This document shows positions 12,731 through 24,367 of a DNA stretch of 64,000 nucleotides, piece by piece. The DNA is from Pyricularia pennisetigena (Eukaryota; Ascomycota; Sordariomycetes; Magnaporthales; Pyriculariaceae), in the NCBI RefSeq assembly GCF_004337985.1, contig NC_043741.1:563402-627401 (forward strand). The letters are read 5' to 3'. A program made the translations under genes and the position numbers. The first letter of the stretch is position 1, and the number at the start of each line of letters is the position of its first letter. Under the pieces are notes generated by a model that ran no database searches, was not told the origin of the DNA, and saw only the letters and a list, made by a program, of their open reading frames with translations.

Positions 12731-13840
12731 GGTGATAAAAAAACGTAATTATAACAATTGTCACGGCTTTTGGCGAATTAAAGCAATTATTGTAATTACT
12801 ATTACAATAAAATTAATTAATTTGCCCCGGACCTAACCGGGTAAGGGTACCTTTGCAATGCAGGGGCGTTAATTATAATTTACCCTCGTTACAATTGGGT
12901 TAATACCTGTTTAGGTAAATAAAATATAAACAGCTTTATCCAATTAAAAATGTTTTATTCAAATTTCCTAACGAATATGCTTGCAATATTTACTAAAACA
13001 ATTTTGCGATTGTAACAATTATCACGTTTATTGGTCAAAAATTAAACGCTGGCTTAATCGTTACAATTTTTTATTAATTGTTACAAAAAGAATCTGGCGG
13101 CCAGGAAAAAGGTTTTTATTATAAAAAAAAAGAAAAAAAGCTAATAAGAATAAAAAAGGAAATATCTATAATTGGGTTTACGTATGGGGCTTTCTGCTAA
13201 TAAAATAAAATTAAAGTGGAAACGCCAAAATTTCCGGAATTTAACCGTAACAATTGTCACAATTCGCAATATTGAACCCTTTTATTTTTAATCGGGGCGC
13301 CGTTACGCCGTACCAGCCTATATATAATCCAGGTTTTCAATTTACGTAACAATTGTCATTATCCATCATTTGGTCGTTTTATTTAAACCGTTAATTGGGG
13401 ATTTTGGTATTTAACAATTGTATACCTTGCGCTGCTTAATCCTCCCCCCTGGTTAATCCAATTCGGCGTGGCCTTTTTTATCGTTTAACGCTTTTATAAT
13501 CCAGGGTACGTTATTTAATTTAATTAGGATTTAACCTTAATCGCCTTTTAATTTTTGGGTTATAAATTTATAAACGTTTTTATATTGGATATTTTTGCAA
13601 CCGTTAACGTTAACCAGCATTTTAACCTATAATTATAATACCGTTTAATTCGTTCGTCGGCGTTTATTAATTTGTTTTCCCGAATAATTGTGAATTATAT
13701 CCATCGTTTCCTAAAATACCACCGTATTTTAATTCCGCCGTTTTTTTTTATTATTTATATAAATAAAAAACGTAATTTCGAATCCCATTTTCGTATATTA
13801 TTAGGAGTTAAACAACGAAATAATCGCTATATTATTTAAA
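12731..13840. other. AT-rich spacer with scattered palindromes
   Basis: The spacer lies between the presumed start of the SNF2-like gene and the end of the RecQ-like gene. No coding remnant is recognised. It holds palindrome variants near 12,749, 12,790, 13,010, 13,061, 13,246 and 13,345. As both genes run on the minus strand, this would include the promoter of the SNF2-like gene. Confidence 0.5.
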
Positions 13841-15359
13841 CTATTTAATTAAGTGTAAATTTGGAATATTTTCCAGCAAATCGTTTTTCGTCCATTCCCG
13901 GTTATAAAAATGGACGAATTTTTTAACGATATCAAAAATTATTGGTTTAAATAACACCAACTGGGATAGTAGGTCGTATAACCGCCGCGGGTTTGGGAAA
14001 AGGATAATTATTACAAAATAAATACCCCATTTGTCCAACTGTTCAAATATATAACCTTTTTTGGAATTTTTCCTGGGTATTTTAATTGGCTGCTTTTTAG
14101 GGGGTAATGCGGGTAAAATTCCAATTTAATGCACGCAGGCGTTGCAACAATTTTTAGGTTAATTTATTGTAAAAAATGGATTCTTTTCCTATATAAAATC
14201 CAATATAATTCGTCGAAAACATTTAACGTTGGCGAAAATTTGCATATTTGGCGCCTCCTTTTTTAATTTTTTCCTATATATTATTTTTTATTACGTCCAA
14301 TGGGGCGGAACGCGTGGTCTAAATATACCCAAAAAGCCGGTTTATGGTAATTCCGACGCTTTTACCCGGTTATTATCGTTTAAATCAAATTTAACGACAC
14401 GTGGAAAACTAATGGGGAATAACCGCGTTTATAAATACGTTAAAAAAGCTAAATGGGTAATTTGTAAATTATTAACGTTTCCTCGTAATATTACGGGTTA
14501 TTTGGTTAATTTGGCTAATAATTTTGGCCTAATTGGCTTGTATTTAACGATAAACCCCTGCGTATCGAAATACCAATAAGGCGCAAAAAAATATGCGGTT
14601 CTTTTACGGTTAGGCCAGCGTGCTGTTCGTCCGAATTTTTACCACAGGTTTACGGGGTCGTTTAATATTAACGCGCCGTATTGCACTACACGTTCCACAT
14701 TAGGTATATTTATACCTATACCCAAAAATAAAATGGAAAATATAATGCGAATTTTAAAATCCGGTTTGGAAAACTTTGCGCAAATTTTAATTTTATCGAT
14801 TTTAAATGTAAATACATCGTACCGGATAATTATATCGGTTGCGTTTCGTTCAATAAATTTCCTCAATATAAGGTTTTTTATTAGGAATTGGCGTGTTCTA
14901 ATAATACGGTTCCTGGCGTCCATAAATATAATAGTTTTAAGAATACGGGTGGCGGATAATAATATAGCATTTCTTATTAGGAATAGGAGGCGCCGGTAAT
15001 CGTTAACAAAGGTTTTACGTTCCAAATACTATATTATAATCGTAATTTCGGGTCGGTCGAAAAACGTTTTAAAGAAACGCACTGTCCTTTTATAACACAA
15101 TTGGTCGAGGACGTAAGTTTTAACCTTTGCTATAAGGGCTACGGTGCACCCGAATATAAATACGGTTACTGGTATAATTAACCGGACCAAACGCAGCATA
15201 AAAAACGATTCCTTAAAATCCTTCCACTGTAAAATTATATAAAATTTATTAAAAGTAAATAAAGCGATACGTTGGTAGAATATAGGGTTTTGAAAAAATT
15301 TAAGGAATCGGTAATTGGTGGCTTATTCCGGGCCTAAAAGAATGTGAGTGTATTTACTA
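13841..15359 (-). pseudogene. RIP-degraded RecQ-like DNA helicase, 5' end cut off by an LTR
   Basis: The minus strand encodes a superfamily 2 helicase remnant. Near 15,250 the motif II segment reads LFTFNKFYIILQW. A DExH motif altered only by G-to-A and C-to-T changes gives exactly NKFY. Motif III (FGCTVAL) follows near 15,145. The C-terminal domain reads GIGINIPNVERVVQYG, then NLWQKFGRTARW (about 14,640-14,720), as in RecQ proteins. A Cys-containing segment (CFRRIILDFI, about 14,200) and a tail ending ENIPNLHLIK at 13,841 complete it. Motif I is missing because the sequence ends at the LTR starting at 15,360. Telomere-linked helicases of fungi belong to this family, but no telomeric repeat is present here. 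Confidence 0.6.
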
Positions 15360-16237
15360 TGAGAATAATAAGCTTATATTATAAGCTTAAGCACGTAATA
15401 TATACTACGATACATAATTATGCACAATTATGCATAATTATTATGCAGTGCATAAAAGACTAATAAGCTTATATTATAAGCTTAAATACGTAATATATAC
15501 TACGATGCATAATTATGCACAACTATGCATAAATATTATGCAATGCATAAAAGAATAATAAACTTATATCATAAGTTTAAGCACGTAGTAAATACTACGA
15601 TGCATAATTATGCACAATGATGTATAATTATTATGCACAATACTGCATAACCTTTATGCAATGTATAACGTGTATTAATTAAATAATGCAACACAATTGC
15701 ACACAATTCATGCATGTATACTTTTGACCTATTTGGGCAAAAGAAATGAACGCAGATCATTTGCAGATCATACGATCCACAGGCAAACCTATTTTGGTAA
15801 AAATAAAACGCATGACATAAATACAGGTAAGGTTTTGAAGATTGCGTCATACAACGTTTCAAATATGAGACGTTCAAAATAGCCACATATATAAATAGGT
15901 GAACGCTGAAGCGTTGTTTTATTTTATCCTAATTGGGAAAATAAAATGCAAACCTTAATACGTGGATTTGTAATACATGGATTGCCACATGCAATACTTT
16001 TGCAGATAAATAGGGAAGAGTTTCCCGCCTTAGAATTAGAGGAAGTTTTATGATCTATCCATCCATCCATCTATCTATCGATCTATTTATCCATCGATCT
16101 CTCGATTCATTCAACCATCAATACAGTTTTTACCTCTATCTATCTTACTTATAAAAGTGACCTTTTTCCCCTTATATATATCTACCTTATACAGATATAT
16201 TCACTTCACAATTTATCACATAACCTACCTTTTAACA
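15360..16237 (+). mobile_element. Copia-family LTR (copy C)
   Basis: Starts TGAGAATAATAAGC and ends CCTACCTTTTAACA. It is nearly identical to copy A over the unique part, with three tandem AAGCTTATATTATAAG units and a GATC/GATA tract (about 16,050-16,115). The flanks TACTA and TTATA do not match, so it is either an LTR of a rearranged element or a solo LTR that lost its duplication. It truncates the RecQ-like gene. Confidence 0.8.
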
Positions 16238-16710
16238 TTATAAACCCTATTAAACGCACTAGGATTTAATGGGTTTGTAGGCTATTGTAAACTTTACTAA
16301 ATGTATTGAAAAGAATTTAATGGGTTATTAACGAACGAATACAGGGGATTTTGGCCCTAATTCGCTAACGTAAACCCTACTAAAATTTAAACCAATTACA
16401 ATGGCGTGCACGATCCACAAAAACCACACCAAAAATTTTGGATTTGCAATGCAAGCGATCGCTGCAGTACTTAAAAAGGCCTAAATCGAACGCTAATTTT
16501 TAGCGATCCCCATTGTAAGTACAGGGGGTTAAGTGCTAAAATAGCGCTTAAAACCAACAATTTCGCACAAAGACAGCAATATTTTCGTCAATATGCGTGC
16601 TGTAAAAATGCGACAATAATTAAAATAAAGCCTAAACTTCAGGTTTTCCAACAATGCAAAATGCACTTTAATGCACAAGTTAAAACCTTTCCGTGTTTAT
16701 AACCTGTTCA
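16238..16710. other. AT-rich stretch of unknown nature
   Basis: Lies between LTR copy C and the inverted-repeat element. No coding remnant is recognised on either strand. It is not an obvious continuation of the copia reverse transcriptase that stops at 19,113. Confidence 0.4.
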
Positions 16711-19112
16711 CAATATGGGTCACTAATAGGGGTTTAGGTACTAACCTAGGTGCGGCGTGGTGCTAATTGCGTTGTAAAAACCTGTAATTACAGGATTTGA
16801 ATGTATTAAATTATTTACTAAATTTGGGATTGATAAATTGGATTTATTGGTGGGGGAAATTTTGCTTTGTACCCCTTATATATTTTCCGACATCGAAGTG
16901 GGGGTCCGCACCCCGCAAAGGGTTCCGGTGCCGCACACGATTTTCCGAACAATTATTTTGTATGCGTTGTTGAAAAAAACACCCTTATTTCCATACAAAC
17001 CCTTTTTGGGTTCGCACTAATTTGCTAATTTGGTAAAAATCTCAACCCGGTATAGGGTAGCTGATTCGTAAGTGCAGGCTGGGTATTAAACCCGGTATAG
17101 GGTAAAACCTCATTCGCTGACTTTATATCGCAACTCCTGCAACATATATAAAATATAATAGAGAGTCCGACAGCCCCAATAACCCCATTTCGGCACTATT
17201 TATTGTGGTTTATATATAAATAAAAGTGGATCCATTATATGTTTAATAACGCATATAATTAACAGGGGGTAAACCCGTAAATGCGTTAAAAATTAAATTA
17301 TTATAACGTACTATCGGCACCCTTATGTATTTGATGCTATTACCGCGCCCGGATATCGGTTTTACGGTTTAATAGTTTTTACGTTTTTTAATAAAAATTA
17401 TTACAATTTATTTAACGGCAGTCAAAAGCCTATTACGTTATTTAACGGGTATTGAATCTTTATTTATTTATTACGGAAATAAAATATTTAAAACCGAATT
17501 ACCACCCAATTTCTTAATAAAGGGTTTTAAAAGCTACAAATTACTCGGTTTTAATAATAGCGATTTTGCCGGGGCTAGGGAAAATTCAAAATCCATTTAC
17601 GGATATTTGTTTACCATATTGGGGGGCCTCATAACGTGGAAATGCAAAGAAATTAGTATTATAATTTTAAATCCTCCATAAACCAAAACCGATGTTTTAA
17701 CGGAAACCCTGCGTAAAGCACAATGGTTTAAAAACCTATTTATATAAGTTAAATTACCTATAAAAAACCCTATTGCAATATTTGGAAATAATACAGGTTT
17801 TATAACTAACGTATATTACCTTACGCACCATTAACGTATTAAATATACGTTAATAAAATTTTGCTACGTATGGGAATTAATTATAAAAGGATAAATAACC
17901 TTAAAATACCTGGAATTTAAACAACTACCCGCTAATGGCCTAATAAAGCTTTTAACGCTTCCAATTTACAAGGTTTTTTTTTAAAGATTATAGGGTTTAA
18001 ACCCCGAAAAGTTTAGTTTTTACCTACTAAATTTTAGGGCATTTAATTAATTCGTTAATCAATTACCCATTACATTTCCTTTGTTTGCAAATATTGGATT
18101 TTTGTTAGCCTAATACCGGCCGTACTACCCGAGTTTACCCTGCACAAGTTGATTAATAAGCAGTTTATACCGACCTTATACCAAAAGTTGAATGAAAATT
18201 GAAAAAACTCGTATTTTGGGCGATTTACGCATTCGAAATACCTTATATAATATGCCTAGCTTGGATTATTACCAACGAACAACCAAATTAGTTACACGGT
18301 TTAATAATTAATTCCGTGGGTTAATATTATGCAAATCGGGGGTTCGAATCCGGGGGTTATCTCAATTTTGGGGGTTTTTTCCAATTCGGGGGTTCGTCCA
18401 TTTCGGGGGTTATAGGTCGGTACAAAGGGCTTAATCATCCAGGGGGTTTATATCGGGACTTCGAATCGGGTTGGGACACAAGGGGGATCTTTTTTTTGGC
18501 TTTATTTTTATGTACTTTTCTTTTCTGATTTCATGTGAATAATAGCAAAAAAAGAGGGTTAATTATATGCGTTATCTAGCATGTAATGGGTCCACTTTTA
18601 TTTATATTTGAACTATAATAAATAGTGCCGAAATGCGGCTGTTGGGGCTGTCGGATTTTCTGTTATATTTGTGTGTGTGTTGCAGGAATTGCGATTTAAA
18701 ATCAGCGAATGGGGTTTCACCCTGTACCGGGCTTAATACCCACCCTGCACTTACGAATCAACTACCCTGTACCGGGTTGAAATTTTCACCAAATCAGCAA
18801 ATTAATGCGAACCCAGAAATGGTTTGTATGGAAATAAGGGTGTTTTTTTCAACAACGCATATAAAATAATTTTTCGGAAAATCGTGTGCGGCACCGGAAC
18901 CTTTTAGGGGGTGCGGACCCCCACTTCGATGTCGGAGAGTATGTAAGGGAGACAAAGCAAAGTCTCCCCCACTAATGAATTAAATTTATTAATCCCAAAA
19001 TTAGTGAACAATATAATGCATTTAAAGCCTGTAATTACAGGCTTTTACAACGCAGTTAGCACCACGCCGCACCTAGGCTTATGCCTAAACCCCTGTTAGC
19101 AACCCATATTGT
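16711..19112. mobile_element. 2.4-kb element with about 553-bp terminal inverted repeats
   Basis: The left arm 16,711-17,263 and the right arm 18,558-19,112 are reverse complements. Matched positions sum to 35,821-35,823 along the whole length, so there are only one or two net indels. The outer ends read ACAATATGGG and CCCATATTGT; the inner ends read CGCATATAATTAAC and its complement. Differences between arms are mostly C/T or G/A. The 1.3-kb interior has no open frame or recognisable transposase, but carries five GGGGG tracts at 18,338-18,409. The right end abuts copia pol exactly where reverse transcriptase begins, so it appears to have inserted there. No convincing target duplication was found. 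It could be a non-autonomous DNA transposon. Confidence 0.75.
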
Positions 19113-21778
19113 TAACAAAACCCAACGCCCTTTTATAACTGATTTCCCTTTTGGTAAATTAACAATTTTATATACGTTTTCGTCTTCCAAACTATTTATT
19201 TTATCGTTACAGGATTTGTACCAATTCTGTGCATCTGGTAACTTTATAGCTTGTTGAAAAGTAGACGGGTTATCCGTATTATTTACTGTTAAAATCAAAT
19301 CTTTATCATTTGTGAATATGTAAAATTTATTTAACACCGTATTGGTTATAGTCAATAATTCGTCCTGCCATGGATCGAATTTGGGCATTTTTGCAGCAGA
19401 AGGTCCGCTTTAAACGTTATTTTCAACGCTATTATCAACGTTATTTTCAACGTTATTATCAACGGTAATTTCAGCGTTAAAACTAGAAATATTAACTTCA
19501 ATCTCGTTAAATATTTCGTTCGGGATATTCTTGACATTCGATGAAAACTTATTTTCCAATATTGTTAAATCTCGAACTAAAACGGTGGTTTTCCGTTATA
19601 TATCCCATATTTTATATATATCAGTATAATCGGTATAACTGACTAATAAACCAGGTTCATTTCTAGCCTCTAGCTTTTTATCCGTTTATTTATGTTAAAA
19701 TAAACAATCGATCCCCATGTTTTTAATATATTATAATCTGGATTTCTATTATAATATAATTCGTAAAGCGATTTAGAACCTAATAACAAATTCGGGGTTC
19801 GGTTATATATGTAAACGGCTGATAATAATGCTTCGCCCCAAAGGTAATTGGGAGCATTTGTATAAGAAAGCCAAGCCCTCACTTTATTAAAAAGTGTTAA
19901 ATTTATTCGTTCTATTAACCGATTTGGCTCTTTTGTATACGGAGGAATTAAATTATGGATAATACCATATTTATTTAATATTGACTTGAAGTCATTATTG
20001 ATATATTCCCCTCCGTTATCGGTAAAAATCTCTTTTACTCTTTTATTGTTCGGGTTATTATTCAACTTATTTACTAAAGTCTGAAAAGCAATAATTGCAT
20101 TAGATTTTTGCTTTAATAAGTAAACGAATAAATATTTGGACTTTTCATCCAAAAAGGTTATATAATACTTGTAATTATTAAACGTGATAGGGGTGATAAG
20201 ACCCCCCGAATCGCTGTGGATTCGCTCGTTTATATAATAATCACTTTGATTATTCGACCTTTTATTTATATAATAATTGGCCTTCGCTTGCAAACAAATT
20301 TCACATTGAAATTATTTATATTCCAATATAACGTTTCTGTTTATTTGGATATTTTGTGCTTTTAGGACCGCTAACGACGGTACTAGCCCTATATGGGCTA
20401 ATTTTACATGCCATTTATTTATTATATTATTTTTAATATTAGAATTGCTAATATTAAAAATATTGTTATCCGAGTTTTGTTTAAAAGCTTGGGCCGGAAT
20501 ATAGTATAATCCATTGGATTTGTAACCTTTTGTAAGCAATTTATTCTGTCTAAATAAAAAGACTTCATTTTTTTGAAAAGTAGTGGTTACATTTTGGAAA
20601 TAAGATACACTTAATATATTTATTCCCAATTCGGGTATAACATGAACATTTTTAATAACGATTTTTATATGTGAATCTTTGAATTCCAAATATAAATCAC
20701 CGATTCCGGTTATTTTCAATTTATTTGCATTACCCCAATTTGCATATTTGTTTGTAGGCTTATAATTTGATAAATAACCTTTATTACAAACTGTGTTTAT
20801 TGTTGCAGCGCTATTTATTACAAATTTGTGCATTTCCTTCAAATTATTTAAATAATCTGGGATATTGTCAGCTTTTGCAATTAATATATTATTTGATATA
20901 TTATTATTGGGGGTATCTGGGGTTACTTTTACAACTGTATCCCAATTTCGTTCGTCAAAAGTCGAATCGTTATTTGATAAATCGATTGAAGTATTAATCG
21001 AAGCATTTTCGTCGGGACTTTTGTTTTTATCGTTATTTTTCAAACGATTTTTCTTTCTTAAACCGTCCCATGACTTTGGTGCTGTATTTGGTTTCAGGTA
21101 CCAGCATTTATCAACAAAGTGACCTGTTAATTTGCAAAATTTGCAAAATTTGCCTTTATTTTTGGCTTTTTCGATTCGATTTTTAAACGAATTCTTTTTA
21201 TTTCCAAATTTATTGGTAAATAAAATCTTATTGTCATTTTGACCTCTGGATTCGTTAATTAAATGTGCAAATAACGAATCCGTATTATATGATTTTGGAT
21301 TATTTCTTAATGCCTGATTAACATTAGAAATAAAGCCTTCATATAAATTATCTAATAAATTTAATACCCAAGATATAATTATTTGTTCAGGGATAATTAT
21401 ATTTTTAAATTTCAAATTATCGGATAATTCCTTTATTTTATTAAAGTATTCTTCGATATCCTTTGGCTTTTGTGGAATTGGATTAAAAAACTCCCTAACG
21501 ATTAAAAAATCGGTAGTGAATCCTTTCGGATTATATAGGTTTTCTAATTTTAACCAAGCTTCTTTTGTGGTATTTTCGTTCCTTATTTGCAATAAAGGAC
21601 CGTCTTCACACAAAAGTGTTAATAAAGCTAACGCTTTATTATCATTTTCACCGATTTCAGTAATATTGTAAATATAACCTTTTTCAGTGAAAATGGCTTT
21701 AGTTCTAAGGGACCAGATAACATAATTCTCTGTACCCTTTAGTTTTGGGATAGAAATCTTGTCTCCAAAACCAGACAT
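19113..21778 (-). mobile_element. Ty1/copia retrotransposon gag-pol, truncated in reverse transcriptase
   Basis: The frame starts at an ATG at 21,778 (MSGFGDKISIPKL) and gives a Gag region, then the zinc knuckle CKFCKLTGHFVDKC. A protease-like segment reads NSAATINTVCN, where DSGAT is usual. After GKP-like pre-integrase sequence with LAHIG comes the integrase core, with IHSD, TDNGGEY and the later Glu in RLIERINLTL, so D-D-E is kept. One in-frame TAA near 20,312 lies just before the CEIC pair of the integrase zinc finger. A frameshift or stop follows at 19,670. The last recognisable part is the start of reverse transcriptase (NLPKGKSVIKGRWV), then the inverted-repeat element. Damage is far lighter than in the helicase remnants, so the insertion is younger. 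Short in-frame repeats lie at 19,414-19,461. Confidence 0.85.
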
Positions 21779-21784
21779 TTTCAA

Positions 21785-21996
21785 AATAAATAAGTTTATT
21801 TACTTGAAAATGCTATTTTTAATGAATGTAGACTTTCTATATTCAAAGGAATATTATATAAATAATATACCGGATATATAATATGTTTTCTCAAAAGTAG
21901 AAAATATATCTCTTTTTATTTAGGCCTAAAGCTAAAATTTAACAATAGGTAGGTAAATAACAAAGTGTTTTGTGTTAAACCAAAGGTTGGATAGAA
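21785..21996 (-). other. Copia leader between 5' LTR and gag
   Basis: A 212-bp untranslated leader separates LTR copy D from the gag start. The primer-binding site should lie just inside the LTR. None could be assigned with confidence by eye. Confidence 0.5.
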
Positions 21997-22765
21997 AGTA
22001 AAAGTAGGTTATATGATAAATTGTGAAGTGAATATATCCGTATAAGGTAGATATATATAAGGGGAAAAAGGTCACTTTTATAAATAAGATAGATAGAGGT
22101 AAAAATTGTATTGATAATTGAATGAATCGAGAGATCGATGGATAGATAGATCGATAGATAAAACTTCCTCTAATTCTAAGGCGGGAAACTCTTCCCTATT
22201 TATCTGCAAAAGTATTGCATGTGGCAATCCATGTATTACAAATGCACGTATTAAGGTTTGCATTTTATTTTCCCAACTAGGATAAAATAAAACAACGCTT
22301 TAGCGTTCACCTATTTATATATGTGGCTATTTTGAACGTCTCATATTTGAAACGTTGTATAACGCAATCTTTAAACCCTTACCTATATTTATATCATGCG
22401 TTTATTTTTACCAAAATAGGTTTGCCTGTGGATCGCATGATTTGCATATGATCTGCACATGATCTGCGTTCATTTCTTTTGCCCAAATACGTCAAAAGGG
22501 TACATGCATGAATTGTATGCAATTGTATTCGCATTATTTGATTAATACACGTTATACATTGCATAAAGGTTATGCAGTATTGTGCATATTAATTATACAT
22601 CATTGTGCATAATTATGCATCGTAGTATTTACTCCTTGCTTAAGCTTATAATATAAGCTTATTATTCTTTTATGCATTGCATACTATTTATGCATAATTG
22701 TGCATAATTATGTATCGTAGTATATATTACGTGCTTAAGCTTATAATATAAGATAATTATTCTCA
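21997..22765 (-). mobile_element. 5' LTR of the copia element (copy D)
   Basis: Same family as copies A-C, placed upstream of gag on the minus strand and so in the right position and orientation to be the 5' LTR. It ends TCTCA at 22,765. The inner end is diverged (GTAAAAGTAGG where copy C has TGTTAAAAGGTAGG). It has two tandem units and a very short GATA tract (22,139-22,160). The matching minus-sense 3' LTR is not found left of the truncated pol. Confidence 0.8.
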
Positions 22766-23400
22766 TAGTATTTTGCCGTTTATAGCGGGTATATATCAAA
22801 TATTCGCATTATAATGGCAAAAGAAAATGGTGCACCTATAATATGCAATTAAATATTTGAATAAAAAAATAAATAAATATTATAAAAATATATGGTATTT
22901 TGCGTTAAATTCATTGGAGTTTGTTGATTATTTGAATCCCGGCCACGTCTTTATAGCCACTGTATTTGGAAAAACATTAAAATATTGGGTAAAATTTGTA
23001 ATTTTTCATTATATTATATTCTTATTTTAACTAATGGTATATAGTATTAATTTTGATTCAAATGACAGTATTTATAGCCTAGCAGACCTAATACTGCAAA
23101 GTGCATGGAATTATCGATTAAAACAAAAGTTTTATTAATATTTTTATATCAACTAACAATTTGTTAAAACACTGAATAATTTACGCAAATACTGGTAAAA
23201 TTAAAAAAGAATTTGGCTTATGTATTTTTCTATGAAGTTATTAAAGAATCTAATTTAACTTTTTTTTCATAAATTTTATTTAACCAAATAAAGCAAAAAA
23301 TACAAAAATAAGACAAATTTAGCATTGTTTTATATAAAAAACTAAAAAGGGCCGGTATTATAAATCGAATCTTACGTTGACGTTTATTTATATACGTAAT
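22766..23400. other. AT-rich stretch without recognisable features
   Basis: No coding remnant, tRNA or clear repeat was seen. Composition matches the rest of the RIP-affected compartment. Confidence 0.5.
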
Positions 23401-23404
23401 CCGC

Positions 23405-24125
23405 TTTTTCAAATTTTGGTTTTATTAATGTCAAAATTGGTAAAAATGTAAAAGCATTTCGATTGTGAAATATATAAAATTAGATATACTTTACCTATCC
23501 GCATATTCAACGGCTTATATAATCGGATATACGTACCAAAATGTATTATTATTTCGAATATATATATGCCACCCCCCACGTGCAAAAACTACAGTATCTG
23601 GTTGGAAAACAAAAATAATATAAGATTACTGAAATAAAGCAAAAAAATTTATAAAATACACATTTAGCTTTTTTTTTTATTAAACAGCTTTTAAAGCCGA
23701 TATTATGAATTGAATTGAAGCTAAACGTTTGTTTATATACGTAATCAAATCTTTGAAGTTTTGGTTTTATTATCGTTAAAATTGGTAAAAATATAAACGA
23801 GTTTCGATTGTAAATTATACATAAAAAAGTATATACTTTGCCTATCCGCTTATTTAACTGCTTATATAATCTGGTATATGCACAAAAATTTCCAAGAACG
23901 ATATATACATATATACGACCCTCCAGTACAAAGAATATAAATTTGGTCAAAAATCAAAAATAATATTAAAAAAAATCGAAAATCGAAGAAAAAATCGAAA
24001 AAACAGTACCGCCATAAACGGATTAAGGGCAGGTGGTATCCAATTCGGCCATTATGATAGATAAAAGAATAAATTAAATCGCTGCTAATAGCGGTATTAA
24101 ACGCTATTTTCAACGATATTTTCTT
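23405..24125. repeat. Two copies of a dispersed 0.2-0.37-kb repeat (family Y)
   Basis: A partial copy (about 23,405-23,600) and a full copy (about 23,750-24,120) share a core with ATTGGTAAAAATATAAACG, then CTTTGCCTATCCGC, TATACGACCCTCC and AATTCGGCCATTATGAT. A third copy lies at 25,190-25,545. Copies differ mainly by transitions. No coding function is apparent. Confidence 0.7.
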
Positions 24126-24367
24126 TTTTCGATATTTTGCGTGCTTGTGGAATAATAAATGAATGTTGTGAACATGGCTAGCGCAGGGCTAATTATATTA
24201 GCTACCCTGCATTATTTTATAACGGCTAACACGGGCTAATTTTATTAATCACCCTGCATCGAATAAATAAATAAATAACAAATAAAACGTATACGCGTTT
24301 ATACACACAAAGCTTTATATATCACGTCTTTGTTCATAGTTTCAACAACAAAAACAAATACGTCATA

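Noticed and set aside
13841..15359. Possible telomere proximity because of a RecQ-like (TLH-type) helicase
   Set aside because: No TTAGGG-type array occurs anywhere in the window, and RecQ-like genes also occur away from chromosome ends.
16238..16710. Remainder of the copia reverse transcriptase left of the inverted-repeat element
   Set aside because: Three minus-strand frames were read and show no reverse transcriptase motifs such as YxxD or the AFLxG segment.
18343..18353. GGTTCGAATCC, a tRNA B-box match
   Set aside because: No A box at proper distance and no pairing acceptor stem. It falls in the G-tract repeat, so it is likely fortuitous.
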